Source: Crenalkalicoccus roseus (GTDB lineage Bacteria > Pseudomonadota > Alphaproteobacteria > Acetobacterales > Acetobacteraceae). From it: a stretch of DNA of 64,000 nucleotides. Where the stretch lies: NCBI RefSeq assembly GCF_004761865.1, contig NZ_SJDM01000004.1, positions 164,392 to 228,391 of the forward strand. Reading direction: 5' to 3'. Numbering within the stretch: position 1 is the first letter of the stretch; each line of letters opens with the position of its first letter. Below are positions 51,408 to 60,254 of this stretch, in pieces. A model generated the notes under the pieces. The model was not told where the DNA came from, made no database searches, and was given only the letters and a program-made list of their open reading frames with translations. Made by a program: the position numbers and the translations under genes.

Positions 51408-52316
51408 TCAGCCGATCGAATGCTCCAGCACGCCGACGCGTTCCACCTCCAGCCGCAGCCGGTCGCCGGGCTTCAGGTAGCGCGGCGGCTTCCGGAAATG
51501 GCCGACGCCGGCGGGCGTGCCGGTGGCGATCACGTCGCCCGGCTGCAGCACCAGGTAGCGGCTGAGATGGGCGATCAGCGCCGCCACGCTGTGGATCATC
51601 TCCTGCGTGTTGCCCTCCTGCACCATCTCACCGTTCAGCCAGCAGCGCAGGCCGAGGCGCCAGGGCTCGCCCACCTCCTCCGGCGTGGCGATCCAGGGAC
51701 CCATCGGGCAGAAGCCGTCGAGACCCTTGGCGAAGCTCGTCATCGGCAAGGGGTGGTCGAATTGCAGGGCCCGGTCGGTGAGGTCGTTCAGCACCGTATA
51801 GCCGGCGACATGGTCGAGCGCGTGGCTCTCGGAGACCTGCCAGGCGGGGCGGCCGATCACCACGCCGAGCTCCACCTCCCAGTCGGGCTTGGCGACGGCG
51901 GGGGGCAGGCGCACCACGCTGCCCGGGCCGCAGACCGAGGAGGCGGGCTTGAGGAAGATGCGCGGCGCCTCCGGCCGCGGCCCCCCGACCTCCTGCGCAT
52001 GGTCGCGGTAGTTGCGGCCGACGCCGAGGATCTTGCCCGGCCGCAGCGGCGCCAGCAGCTCCACGGCGGCGAGCGGGCGGCGCAGCGCCGTGCTCTCCGG
52101 ACGCGCGGCGAAGGCGAGCGCGCGGGCGGCGGCGACCAGCGCCGCCTCGCCGGCGGCGAGCAGCGCCGCCATGTCGGCAGGAAGCGTGGCGGCGGTGTCG
52201 GGCTCGCCCGCCGCCGCCTGCGCGGCGGCGAGCGCCGGGCGCAGCGGCACGACCGCATCGCCGATCACGCCGCCGACCTGCTCCGCGCCCTCGGCGCGGA
52301 AGGTGACGAGCCGCAT
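51408..52316 (-). CDS. fumarylacetoacetate hydrolase family protein
   Basis: A 302-residue FAH-fold enzyme with an N-terminal ~85-residue domain and the catalytic domain after it. Motifs: ILGVGRNYRDHAQEVGG (His in RDH), the Mg-binding DWEVELGVVIG (two Glu), VLNDLTDRALQ (Asp), and GDVIATGTPAGVG. Members cleave C-C bonds in diketo acids, hydrolyse acylpyruvates or hydrate dienoates. It abuts the TauD stop with one base between, so they are coupled. It could act on a ring-opened or dehydrated intermediate from the enolase-type enzymes (inference). Confidence 0.9.
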   Translation of the reverse strand: MRLVTFRAEGAEQVGGVIGDAVVPLRPALAAAQAAAGEPDTAATLPADMAALLAAGEAALVAAARALAFAARPESTALRRPLAAVELLAPLRPGKILGVGRNYRDHAQEVGGPRPEAPRIFLKPASSVCGPGSVVRLPPAVAKPDWEVELGVVIGRPAWQVSESHALDHVAGYTVLNDLTDRALQFDHPLPMTSFAKGLDGFCPMGPWIATPEEVGEPWRLGLRCWLNGEMVQEGNTQEMIHSVAALIAHLSRYLVLQPGDVIATGTPAGVGHFRKPPRYLKPGDRLRLEVERVGVLEHSIG

Positions 52317-52317
52317 C

Positions 52318-53199
52318 TCAGGCCGCCAGCGCCGCGTAGTCGAGCGTCGCCATCACCTGCACCCGCAGGATGTAGCGCGGCTCGTCCGGCCGGTAGTCGG
52401 CGACGGCATTGTGCACCGTGCCGATGTTGTCCCACATCAGCACGTCGCCCGGCGTCCAGGCGTGGGAGTAGAGGTACTTCTCCTGCGCCTGGTGGCGGAA
52501 CAGGAATTCCAGCAGGGCGTCGCTTTCCGCCCGCTCCAGCCCCTCGATATGCATGGCATAGCCGGGGTTGCAGTAGAGCACGCGCCGCCCGGTGATCGGG
52601 TGGGTGCGGAAGATCGGCTGCGGCACGGGCGGCTTCTTCGCCCGCTGCTCTGGCGTCAGCGGCCCGCGGATGCTGCCCGGGCGGATGCGCATCATGTCCC
52701 AGAACTTCTCGAAGTCGTGGATGGCGACGCGGCCTTCCAGGCGCGCCACCACCTCGCGCGGCAGGTCGTCATAGGCGGCGTGCATGTTGCGGAACTGAGT
52801 GTCGCCGAGCGGCCTCCCGTCGCGCAGCGGCACCTCCTTGGCGTGCAGCACGTTGGCGAGCGCGATGTCCTTCGAATAGGACATGTCGGTGTGCCAGCCC
52901 TGGCCGGCGTCGGAGAGGCCGACCGGCCTGCCCTCCGCGTCGCGCTTGTTGGAGAGGATCATCACCTCCGGGTGGCCCGGGGCGTGGAACAGGTTGGCGA
53001 CGTTCACCTCCAGCTCCCCGAAGCGGGCACCGAAGGCGGAGAGCTGCGCCGCGTCCAAATCCTGGCCCGGAAAGCAGAGGACGCCATACTGGCCGAGGGC
53101 GCGCAGGATGGTGCGGTACTCGCCCGGCGAGACCGGGCGGGCGAGGTCCACCCCCTCCACCCTGGCGCCGAGGCCGGCATTGTTCGGTGTGATGCGCAT
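52318..53199 (-). CDS. TauD/TfdA-family alpha-ketoglutarate-dependent dioxygenase
   Basis: A 293-residue Fe(II) dioxygenase. The facial triad is H103/D105 in WHTDMSY and H263 in TVHNAVADY; R275 and R279 of PRYILRV are positioned to hold 2-oxoglutarate. Family members hydroxylate taurine, alkylsulfates, 2,4-D or related compounds, releasing the heteroatom group. ATG 53199 is preceded by an AGGAAC site. It is followed at one base by the FAH gene and preceded 100 bp upstream by the flavin monooxygenase gene. Confidence 0.9.
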   Translation of the reverse strand: MRITPNNAGLGARVEGVDLARPVSPGEYRTILRALGQYGVLCFPGQDLDAAQLSAFGARFGELEVNVANLFHAPGHPEVMILSNKRDAEGRPVGLSDAGQGWHTDMSYSKDIALANVLHAKEVPLRDGRPLGDTQFRNMHAAYDDLPREVVARLEGRVAIHDFEKFWDMMRIRPGSIRGPLTPEQRAKKPPVPQPIFRTHPITGRRVLYCNPGYAMHIEGLERAESDALLEFLFRHQAQEKYLYSHAWTPGDVLMWDNIGTVHNAVADYRPDEPRYILRVQVMATLDYAALAA

Positions 53200-53299
53200 G
53201 GGCCGTTCCTCCTCGCCGGGGAGGCTCCGCCAGTGCGGGGCGGCCGTCAACACCTCCGGGAGGCGGCGGCCGCGCCCGACGGCGACCGGGCGTGGCCCG

Positions 53300-54415
53300 C
53301 TATTCCGCTGCCGCCCGCGCCCCTTCGGGCTTCGGCGGCACCAGATGCTTCACCTTCGGCAGCACCTCCTGCTGCAGCAGGCCGAGCGAGGTGCGCCACG
53401 CCTCCGGATTCTCGGCGTAGTCGAAGCCGAACACCAGGATCTGGCCGAAGCCGCCCACCTCCTCATACACCTTCTCGAGCTTCTCGATCACGGTCTTGGG
53501 CGAGCCGACGATCCAGTTGTGCCTTGCGCAGTATTCGACCGTCACCTCGCTGTCGGCGACCTCGGGGCTGTGCTTCAGGTACTCCTTGAAGCCGAAGTTG
53601 GAGAGCAGCGGCAGGAAGTACTCGCCCATCATGCGGCCCATCATGGAGCCGACGGAGAGCTTCCACGCCTCCGCATCCGTCTCGGCGACGAACACCTCGC
53701 GCACCAGGCGCCAGTCGCCGCGCCAGGGGGTGCGCCCGGTCTTGCGTGCCCCGGCCTCGACGCTGTCCCAGTGCGAGGAGACATAGGCCGGGTTCAGGTT
53801 CAGCGACAGCGGCAGGAAGCCGCGCTCCCCGGCGAGCTTCAGCGTGTCGGAGTTCTTCGACAGGCCGGCGACGCCGATCGGCGGGTGCGGCTGCTGCAGC
53901 GGTCGGATGTGGGGCTTGAGGAAGCCGAACATCGTGTCCGGCTTGTCCACCTTCCAGTACCTGCCCTCATGGTGCCAGGGGCCGTCCTCGGTCCAGAGGC
54001 GGAGGATGATCTCCAGCGCCTCCCGCGTCATGTCGCGGTTCTGGCCCGACATGCCGTCCACGTTGAACATCGCCCAGTCGGAGGGGAGGCCGGAGGCGGC
54101 GACGCCGAACATCAGCCGCCCCTCCGAGAGGTGGTCGAGCATCGCCACGCGGTTCGCCAACTCCGCGGGGTGGTGGTAGGGCAGCAGGAAGCCGCCGGGA
54201 CCGATGCGCAGGCGCTTCGTCTGCATCAGCGACTGCGCGACCAGAAGGTCCGGCGCCGGGTGCGGCTCCCAAGGCGCGGTGTGGTGCTCCCCGATCCAGG
54301 CCTCGGTGTAGCCGAGCTCGTCGAGCCAACGGAGCACCTGCAGGTCCCAGTCGTGGCCCGCCTTCAGCCCCCGCTCCGGCGGATGGGAGGGCATGGCGAA
54401 ATAGCCGAATTCCAT
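53300..54415 (-). CDS. LLM-class flavin-dependent oxidoreductase (bacterial luciferase-like monooxygenase)
   Basis: A 371-residue TIM-barrel flavoprotein. It begins MEFGYFAMPSHPPERG; EAWIGEHHTAPWEPHPAPDL and RIGPGGFLLPYHHPAELANR are characteristic of the LLM family's FMN site; FGVAASGLPSDWAMFN follows. It probably works with a flavin reductase encoded elsewhere to oxygenate an aldehyde, ketone or alkyl-sulfonate-type substrate. The start has a GGAGGA sequence a few bases upstream (54420-54425). Neighbours are a dioxygenase and an FAH enzyme, an oxygenase-rich setting. Confidence 0.88.
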   Translation of the reverse strand: MEFGYFAMPSHPPERGLKAGHDWDLQVLRWLDELGYTEAWIGEHHTAPWEPHPAPDLLVAQSLMQTKRLRIGPGGFLLPYHHPAELANRVAMLDHLSEGRLMFGVAASGLPSDWAMFNVDGMSGQNRDMTREALEIILRLWTEDGPWHHEGRYWKVDKPDTMFGFLKPHIRPLQQPHPPIGVAGLSKNSDTLKLAGERGFLPLSLNLNPAYVSSHWDSVEAGARKTGRTPWRGDWRLVREVFVAETDAEAWKLSVGSMMGRMMGEYFLPLLSNFGFKEYLKHSPEVADSEVTVEYCARHNWIVGSPKTVIEKLEKVYEEVGGFGQILVFGFDYAENPEAWRTSLGLLQQEVLPKVKHLVPPKPEGARAAAE

Positions 54416-54510
54416 TCTCGGATCCTCCTTCCCGGCCCGGGTCCTGGCCCGGTTGCGCCCATGCTCGCGTCTCTCGCCACCGGCGCGCAAGGGGCTTCGG
54501 AGGCGGCCGC

Positions 54511-55338
54511 TCAGGCGGCGGACGGCTCCGGCAGCACCTGCCGCAGATAGGCGGCGATGCCCCGCCGCCGGTCCCATTGCGCCGGATAGCCGAGCGAGAC
54601 CTCCTCGAAGCGCGTGCCGTCGCGCCAGTCGGTGCGGCGCAGGTGCAGGTGGCCGCTGACGGCGGCGACGGCGCGGAAGCGCCGGTGCCACGCCTCGGTC
54701 CGCCGTGTGCCGCACCAGGGGGCGAAGCGGGGCAGGCGCGGCAGCCGCACCAGGTCCTGCCGCAGCGGGTAATGGCCGGCGAGCACCGTCACCGCTCCGG
54801 GCGGCAGCTCACGCGCGAGCCGCGCCTCGGTCGCCTCGCAGCGGCGGCGGCACCACTCCTCGATGCCGGAGAGCGGCGCCGCATGGATCAGGTGCTCGTC
54901 GGCCGGCACGCAGCGCGCTTCCGCCGCCCAGCCCCGCACCCGCTCCCGCGGCACGTCCGGCGGGCGGAAGCTGTAGTCGTAGAGGGTGAGCAGGGGCACG
55001 ATCACCGCCCCGGTCAGCGGCCAGACCAGATAGGCATCCTCCGGCGTGGCGACGCCGCGGCGCCGCGCCGCCTCGACCAGGGCCGCGTATTTGGCGAGGC
55101 TGGTCTGCGCACCGCCGCGGTGGCGCCTGGTCAGCCACAGCTCGTGGTTGCCGGCCGTCCAGATCACCCGCGCGAAGCGCCCGGCGAGGAAGCCGAGCGC
55201 CTCCTCGAACAGCGCCTCGTCCTCGCAGACATCGCCGGCGAGGATCAGCCAGTCCTCCGGGAAGGCGGGCAGCGCCCGCAGCGCCTCGCGGTTCGCGGGG
55301 GCGCCGAGATGCAGGTCGCTGATCGCCCAGAGCCTCAC
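54511..55338 (-). CDS. metallophosphoesterase
   Basis: A 275-residue calcineurin-like phosphoesterase. The five metal motifs are DLH (D8, H10), GDV (D36), GNHE (N64, H65), GHYP and GHLH. The start is GTG at 55338, 19 bases after the thioesterase stop. It has no signal peptide, so it is cytoplasmic; the compact form resembles YkuE- or UDP-2,3-diacylglucosamine-hydrolase-type relatives, but none can be chosen. Its role in the surrounding catabolic group is unclear. Confidence 0.87.
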   Translation of the reverse strand: MRLWAISDLHLGAPANREALRALPAFPEDWLILAGDVCEDEALFEEALGFLAGRFARVIWTAGNHELWLTRRHRGGAQTSLAKYAALVEAARRRGVATPEDAYLVWPLTGAVIVPLLTLYDYSFRPPDVPRERVRGWAAEARCVPADEHLIHAAPLSGIEEWCRRRCEATEARLARELPPGAVTVLAGHYPLRQDLVRLPRLPRFAPWCGTRRTEAWHRRFRAVAAVSGHLHLRRTDWRDGTRFEEVSLGYPAQWDRRRGIAAYLRQVLPEPSAA

Positions 55339-55357
55339 GGCGCGGCTGGGGGCGGCC

Positions 55358-55807
55358 TCATCCGGCGGCCTCGTCCCGCGCCCCCTGCGCGAGCAGCGCG
55401 CGCCGCACCTCGGGCGGGACCGGAATGCGCGCGCCGCTGTCCTGGCGCACCAGCACCAGCACGGCCGCGCAGCGGAACACCAGCCCCTGCTTCCAGACCG
55501 CGTATTCCTGCGTATAGCTGGTGCGGCGCACGCTCGGGACGCGCAGCGTCAGCAGCACTTCGTCCTCGAAGCCGAGCGGGCGAAGGTAGCGGGCCTCGAG
55601 CTGCGCCACCACGGGGCCCGGCTCGCTCGGCAGGAAGCGCCCGCCGAGCGAGGACCAGTGCGCCACGCGCAGATCCTCGCACAGCGTCAGGTAGGCGGCG
55701 TGGTTCACATGGGCGTACATGTCGCATTCCGCCCAGCGGATGCGGTGGCGACGCGCCACCGCCCATTCCCCCTCCACGCCGAAGGCGTCCCGCTCATCCG
55801 GTGTCAT
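55358..55807 (-). CDS. acyl-CoA thioesterase (4-hydroxybenzoyl-CoA thioesterase-type hotdog)
   Basis: A 149-residue single hotdog domain. The catalytic segment RIRWAECDMYAHVNHAAYL holds D29, H33 and N35-H36, as in the 4HBT/YbgC family; the central helix and strands (TSYTQEYAVWKQG, VFRCAAVLVLVRQD) follow. ATG 55807. It is the first gene of a leftward run and divergent from the GntR/FCD regulator at 56032. It may release a carboxylate from a CoA ester. Confidence 0.85.
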   Translation of the reverse strand: MTPDERDAFGVEGEWAVARRHRIRWAECDMYAHVNHAAYLTLCEDLRVAHWSSLGGRFLPSEPGPVVAQLEARYLRPLGFEDEVLLTLRVPSVRRTSYTQEYAVWKQGLVFRCAAVLVLVRQDSGARIPVPPEVRRALLAQGARDEAAG

Positions 55808-56031
55808 GCGCGATCTCCGATGCCTCGCCGCGCATTGTCGCGCCTGCGCGACGGGGCCGGAAGGGCGGGAGGCCCGGCATCCCGGCACCGGGGGCAAGCC
55901 CTTGCCGCCGGATAATGAAATGTAATCGAAACAATAAATGGCGGAACGGATAGCCCATCTTGCCCTCGGCCCCCTTCCTAAATGACGGATCCGAATCTAA
56001 TTTTCAGCAGTTCGCGAGGATGGAAGGATTC
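55808..56031. promoter_or_regulatory. divergent regulatory region with operator-like palindrome and AT-rich patch
   Basis: A 224-bp region between the thioesterase and the GntR-type gene. GTCGCGC (55837-55843), two bases, GCGCGAC (55846-55852) is a perfect 7+7 palindrome near the thioesterase end. An AT-rich patch at about 55912-55940 (GATAATGAAATGTAATCG and following AAACAATAAATGG) is conspicuous and would suit promoter -10 regions, though no clear -35 pairs with it. Confidence 0.4.
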
Positions 56032-56781
56032 ATGGCCGTGGCTGTTCGGGGGGGATGGGCGCGGGAGGACGCGCTGGCGGGCACGGCATCCCTGGCCGAG
56101 CCCCGCCGCCTGCTGCCCGTGCAGCCGCGGACCATGGTGGAGCAGGCGGCCGAGGCCATCGTCGCCGCCGCGGCCCGCGGCGTCTTCCTGCCCGGAGACC
56201 GCCTGGTGGAGGCCGAGATCGCGCGCGACCTCGGCATCAGCCGCGTCCCGGTGCGCGAGGCGCTGCGGCTGCTTGAATCCCAGGGCATCGTCGTCAGCAC
56301 GCCCTACAAGGGCATGCGCCTGATGCAGGTGAGCAACCGCGGTGTCGCCGAGGTCATGCGGGTGCGCCTCGCGCTGGAAACCCTGGCGGTGACGGAGGCG
56401 CTGCGCGCCCCCGGCGGCGCGGAGCGCTTCGCCCCCCTCCGCCGCGCCGCCGAGGCGCATGCCGTGGCGGCGGGAAGCGCCGATCCGGCCGAAGGGGTGG
56501 CGGCGAACGAGCAGTTCCACGCCGAGCTCTGCCGCGCCTCGGGCAACGCACCACTGCTTGCCCTGTGGCAGAGCCTCGCGCGCCAGCTCGCGGTGATCTG
56601 GGGGCTGGCGCGGCAGCGCCCGGACGCCGCCGTCTCCTCCCGCGAGCACCTCGCCCTGGTCGAGGCGTTGGAGCGGGGCGACGCCGCCGCCGCCACCGGC
56701 ATCCTGTCCGCGCATGTCGGCCGCCACTGCGATTTCGACTACGAGGCCGCGCTGCGCGAGCGCCGCCGCCCGCCGCGCTGA
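56032..56781 (+). CDS. GntR-family transcriptional regulator with FCD domain
   Basis: A 249-residue regulator (FadR/VanR-type). The winged HTH lies at about 34-95 (LVEAEIARDLGISRVPVREALRLLE), and the all-helical FCD effector domain at about 105-240 shows RVRLALETLAVTEAL, NEQFHAELC and SREHLALVEAL, with the His ligands for a metal that contacts the carboxylate ligand. ATG 56032 has Shine-Dalgarno GGAAGG (56022-56027); an ATG at 56020 is in frame but has a poorer site. It is divergent from the thioesterase run and may sense a carboxylate such as the substrate of the 39.8-56 kb catabolic genes. Confidence 0.87.
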   Translation: MAVAVRGGWAREDALAGTASLAEPRRLLPVQPRTMVEQAAEAIVAAAARGVFLPGDRLVEAEIARDLGISRVPVREALRLLESQGIVVSTPYKGMRLMQVSNRGVAEVMRVRLALETLAVTEALRAPGGAERFAPLRRAAEAHAVAAGSADPAEGVAANEQFHAELCRASGNAPLLALWQSLARQLAVIWGLARQRPDAAVSSREHLALVEALERGDAAAATGILSAHVGRHCDFDYEAALRERRRPPR

Positions 56782-56896
56782 CGCCGTACCGCCCGCCGGC
56801 GGTTCCGGCGCTCGGCGATTGGCCGTAATCTGCCGGGGGAATCCGCCCGGGATCCGTCCCGCGCCGCCGCTGCCCGGCGCCTCCGCAGGAGAGCAC

Positions 56897-57769
56897 ATGT
56901 CGCGCATCGCCTATGTCAACGGCCGCTACCTGCCCCAGCGCCGGGCGGAGGTGAACATCGAGGATCGGGGCTACCAGTTCGGCGACGGCGTCTACGAGGT
57001 GATCCACCTCCATGGCGGCCGCTTCATCGACGAGGCGCGCCACCTCGACAGGCTGGAGCGGTCGCTGCGGGAGATCCGCCTGCCCATGCCGCTGCCCCGC
57101 GCCGCGCTGCGCGTGGTGCTGCGCGAGGTCGCGCGGCGCAACCGGGTGGCGGAGGGGCTGCTCTACATGCAGGTGACGCGCGGCGTCGCCCGCCGCGACC
57201 ACGCCTTCCCCGAGCCGGCGGTGCCGCCGGCGCTGGTGGTGACGATCAAGCGCATCCCGCCCTACCCGACCGATGTGGAGCGCTGGGCGGTCGCGGCCAT
57301 CACCATGCCCGATCAGCGCTGGGCACGGCGCGACATCAAGAGCGTGAACCTGCTGCCCAACGTCCTGGCCCGCCAGGCCGCGCGGGAGAGGGGGGCGGCC
57401 GAGGCCGTCCTGTTCGACGAGGCCACGGGAATGGTCACGGAGGGCGCGGCGACCACCTTCTGGATCGTGGACGAGGGCGGGACCATCCGCACCCACCACC
57501 TCGATCAGGTGATCCTGCCGGGCTGCACCCGCGACGCGCTGCTGGCCAGGCTGCGGGAGGCCGGCATCGGCTTCGAGGAGCGCGCCTTCTCGCTCGAGGA
57601 GCTGCGCCGCGCCCGCGAGGCCTTCCTCACCTCCGCCACCTCCTTCGTGAAGCCGGTGACGCGCATCGACGACCGGCCGGTGGGCGACGGCCAAGTGGGC
57701 CCGGTGGTGCGGCGCCTGTTCGACCTGTTCGCGCGTCATGTGCAGGGCGCCCCGAGGAACGCGCCGTGA
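56897..57769 (+). CDS. dat: D-amino-acid transaminase-like class IV aminotransferase
   Basis: A 290-residue fold-type IV PLP enzyme. IEDRGYQFGDGVYEVI near 21-36 is the D-amino-acid-transaminase signature, K148 (RDIKSVNLL) forms the Schiff base, EAVLFDEATGMVTEGAATTFWIV is split around the phosphate-binding region, and the late ITR-like TSATSFVKPVTRID holds the substrate. Branched-chain enzymes lack the RGYQFGDG form. It supplies D-glutamate or D-alanine. A GGAGAG site precedes the ATG; the TGA overlaps the GTG of the HAD gene. In alphaproteobacteria this gene often precedes hfq. Confidence 0.88.
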   Translation: MSRIAYVNGRYLPQRRAEVNIEDRGYQFGDGVYEVIHLHGGRFIDEARHLDRLERSLREIRLPMPLPRAALRVVLREVARRNRVAEGLLYMQVTRGVARRDHAFPEPAVPPALVVTIKRIPPYPTDVERWAVAAITMPDQRWARRDIKSVNLLPNVLARQAARERGAAEAVLFDEATGMVTEGAATTFWIVDEGGTIRTHHLDQVILPGCTRDALLARLREAGIGFEERAFSLEELRRAREAFLTSATSFVKPVTRIDDRPVGDGQVGPVVRRLFDLFARHVQGAPRNAP

Positions 57770-58491
57770 CGCCGGAGAGGCTGCCCCCGCCGGCCGCGAT
57801 CCTCTGGGACTGGGACAACACGCTGGTGGACGGCTGGGCGGCGATCGCCGCCGGGCTGAACGCCGCCTTCGCCGCTTTCGGCCTGCCGCGCTGGACCCTC
57901 GAGGAGGTGCGGGCGAGGGTGCGGCGCTCCCTGCGGGAGAGCTTCCCGGAGATCTTCGGCGCGGAGTGGACGAGGGCGCGCGACATCTTCTACGCCGAGG
58001 TGCGCGCCCGCCACCTTGCGGTGCTCGCACCGATGCCGGAGGCGGAGCAGGCGCTGCGCGCCGCCGCCCGCGCGGGCATCCCGCAGGCGGTGGTGAGCAA
58101 CAAGCAGGGGCCGCTGCTGCGGGCGGAGGCGGCGCATCTCGGCTGGGAGGGGCTGTTCCGTGCCCTCATCGGCGCCGGGGACGCGGCCGCGGACAAGCCC
58201 GACCCGGCCCCGTTCCGGCTGGCTCTCGGCGCCTGCGGCGCGGAAGGCGATGCGCGGGTGTGGTATGTCGGCGACACCGCGCTCGACATGCAGGCAGCGC
58301 GCGCCTCCGGCCTCAGCGCCGTGCTGCTCGGCGATGCCCGCCATGACGGCGGGATCGCCAACGCTCTGCCCGACGCGGTGTTCCCCGATTGCGAGGCGCT
58401 TGCCGGGTGGTTGAGCCGGTTGCCACGATGCCCTAAGATTGTATCGGATGGTACCGGAGCGGCGCTGCCGGGCCGCGCGCCCTGGGCATGA
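57766..58491 (+). CDS. HAD-superfamily phosphatase (phosphoglycolate-phosphatase-like)
   Basis: A 241-residue HAD type I hydrolase. Motif [13 protein letters not shown] carries D15 and D17, the helical cap spans about 30-95, motif II VVSNKQG, motif III lysine in DKPDPAPF, and motif [15 protein letters not shown]. The DWDNT form (Trp in place of Phe/Leu) is a minor variant. GTG start overlapping the transaminase stop. The substrate is unknown. The hfq promoter appears to lie inside its 3' end. Confidence 0.85.
   Translation: MTPERLPPPAAILWDWDNTLVDGWAAIAAGLNAAFAAFGLPRWTLEEVRARVRRSLRESFPEIFGAEWTRARDIFYAEVRARHLAVLAPMPEAEQALRAAARAGIPQAVVSNKQGPLLRAEAAHLGWEGLFRALIGAGDAAADKPDPAPFRLALGACGAEGDARVWYVGDTALDMQAARASGLSAVLLGDARHDGGIANALPDAVFPDCEALAGWLSRLPRCPKIVSDGTGAALPGRAPWA
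58411..58439 (+). promoter_or_regulatory. candidate hfq promoter
   Basis: TTGAGC (58411-58416), 17 bp, TAAGAT (58434-58439), inside the 3' end of the HAD gene. Predicted leader about 155-160 bases before the hfq GTG at 58604. Confidence 0.5.
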
Positions 58492-58603
58492 CTCCCATGC
58501 CTTGCCATCCCTTCCCGGCGGTCCAATTCTGTCGCGAACGCGATCCCAGTCGGTGAGACATCTGGTGGGCAGGCGCCCGCCGCAACAACAAGAAGGACAA
58601 GCC

Positions 58604-58918
58604 GTGGCTGCCGAGAAGTCCCAGAACGTGCAGGACGTGTTCCTCAATCACGTCCGCAAGAGCAAGACCCCCGTGACGATATTCCTGGTGAACGGCGTGA
58701 AGCTGCAGGGGATCATCACGTGGTTCGACAACTTTTCCGTGCTGCTGCGCCGCGACGGCCATACCCAGCTCGTCTACAAGCACGCCATCAGCACCGTGAT
58801 GCCGGGAGCGCCGATACAGCTCTTCGACCCCGCCGCGGCGCGGGAGGGCGCGACGGTGACGCGTGAGGGCAACACCCTCACCATGACCCGCGAGCCGAAC
58901 CCTGTCGGGGGCAATTAG
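58604..58918 (+). CDS. hfq: RNA chaperone Hfq
   Basis: A 104-residue Sm-fold RNA chaperone that promotes sRNA-mRNA pairing. Sm1 [20 protein letters not shown] and Sm2 YKHAIST are present; the C-terminal tail after residue 70 is short, with a Thr/Glu/Asn-rich end. The GTG start at 58604 follows an AAGGA site. hflX follows 49 bases after, the usual order. Confidence 0.96.
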   Translation: MAAEKSQNVQDVFLNHVRKSKTPVTIFLVNGVKLQGIITWFDNFSVLLRRDGHTQLVYKHAISTVMPGAPIQLFDPAAAREGATVTREGNTLTMTREPNPVGGN

Positions 58919-58929
58919 GAACAGGCTGC

Positions 58930-58954
58930 CCGCCGCGGCGAATGACCGCGGCGG
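58930..58954 (+). terminator. hairpin between hfq and hflX
   Basis: CCGCCGCGG (58930-58938) pairs perfectly with CCGCGGCGG (58946-58954) over a seven-base loop. No T-tract follows, and hflX starts 13 bases later; it may attenuate or protect the hfq mRNA 3' end. Confidence 0.4.
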
Positions 58955-58967
58955 CGGGACGGACGGC

Positions 58968-60254
58968 ATGCCGATGCGCGCCGCCGTCATCCTGCCCCAG
59001 CTGCGCGCACCGCAGGCCGACACCACCGCCCCCGGCCTCGCGGCGCGGACCGCCGCGGCGCGCATGGCCGAGGCGGTCGGCCTCGCCACCAGCATCGGCC
59101 TCACCGTCGTCCACACCGAGGTCGTTCCGCTGCGCGAGCGCAAGCCCGGCACGCTGCTGGGCGAGGGGCAGATCCAGGCCGCGCGGCAGGCGATCCAGGA
59201 GCAGTCCGTGGTGGTCGCCATCGTGGACGCCGCCCTGACCCCCGTGCAGCAGCGCAACCTCGAACGCGCCTGGGGCTGCAAGGTCATCGACCGGACCGGC
59301 CTGATCCTGGAGATCTTCGGGGAACGCGCACGGACGCGCGAGGGTGCCCTGCAGGTGGAGCTCGCGCATCTCGAATACCAGCGCACCAGGCTGGTGCGGT
59401 CCTGGACCCACCTGGAACGGCAGCGCGGCGGCTTCGGCTTCCTCGGCGGCCCCGGCGAGTCGCAGATCGAGATCGACAGGCGCCTGATCTCCGCCCGCAT
59501 CGTCCGCCTGAAGAAGGAGCTGGAACAGGTGCGGCGCACCCGCGGCCTGCACCGGCGCGCCCGCAACCGCGTCCCCTATCCCGTCGTCGCGCTGGTCGGC
59601 TACACCAATGCCGGCAAGTCCACCCTGTTCAATGCCCTCACCGGCGCCGGCGTCTACGCGCAGGACCAGCTCTTCGCCACGCTCGACCCGACGATGCGGG
59701 CGATCCGCCTGCCCTCGGGGCGCAACGTCATCCTGTCCGACACCGTGGGGTTCATCTCCGACCTGCCGACCCAGCTCGTCGAGGCGTTCCGTGCCACGCT
59801 CGAGGAGGTCGCCGCGGCGGACATCATCCTGCACGTCCGCGACGCGGCGCATCCCGACACCGCCGCGCAGCGGGCCGATGTCCTGAACGTGCTGCGGGAG
59901 ATGGCCGAGGGGCCCTATCCCACACTCGACCCCGGCTGGGAGAGCCGGGTGATCGAGGTGCTGAACAAGGTGGACCTGCTCGGCGCCGCCGCTTCCGCGC
60001 CGGATGCCGACGCCATCGCCGTCTCCGCCCTCAGGGGCGATGGCCTCGAATTCCTGCGGAGCGCGCTGGACGCCCGCCTCACCGCCGGCTTCGACGAGGT
60101 GGAATACGCCATTCCCGCGACGGATGGCATGCGCCTTGCTTGGCTCCACCGCCATGGGCATGTGCTCGAGAGGGAGGAGCGGGAGGGGGTGATGCATCTG
60201 CGGGTGCGCCTCTCCCCCGCCGACCGGGCCCGCTTCGAGCGGACCCCGACGTGA
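58968..60254 (+). CDS. hflX: GTPase HflX
   Basis: A 428-residue ribosome-splitting/heat-stress GTPase. The N-terminal HflX domain includes KPGTLLGEGQIQ and GGFGFLGGPGESQIEID (the glycine-rich segment), a coiled region ISARIVRLKKELEQVRRTR, and the G domain with G1 GYTNAGKS (211-218), FATLDPTMRAI, DTVGFISDLP and NKVD. A C-terminal ferredoxin-like region follows. Stop overlaps the next GTG. Confidence 0.96.
   Translation: MPMRAAVILPQLRAPQADTTAPGLAARTAAARMAEAVGLATSIGLTVVHTEVVPLRERKPGTLLGEGQIQAARQAIQEQSVVVAIVDAALTPVQQRNLERAWGCKVIDRTGLILEIFGERARTREGALQVELAHLEYQRTRLVRSWTHLERQRGGFGFLGGPGESQIEIDRRLISARIVRLKKELEQVRRTRGLHRRARNRVPYPVVALVGYTNAGKSTLFNALTGAGVYAQDQLFATLDPTMRAIRLPSGRNVILSDTVGFISDLPTQLVEAFRATLEEVAAADIILHVRDAAHPDTAAQRADVLNVLREMAEGPYPTLDPGWESRVIEVLNKVDLLGAAASAPDADAIAVSALRGDGLEFLRSALDARLTAGFDEVEYAIPATDGMRLAWLHRHGHVLEREEREGVMHLRVRLSPADRARFERTPT

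Noticed and set aside
39785..56781. Mobile island carrying the catabolic genes
   Set aside because: No transposase, integrase, tRNA-proximal boundary or terminal repeat was seen; composition is like the rest of the chromosome apart from the pst block.
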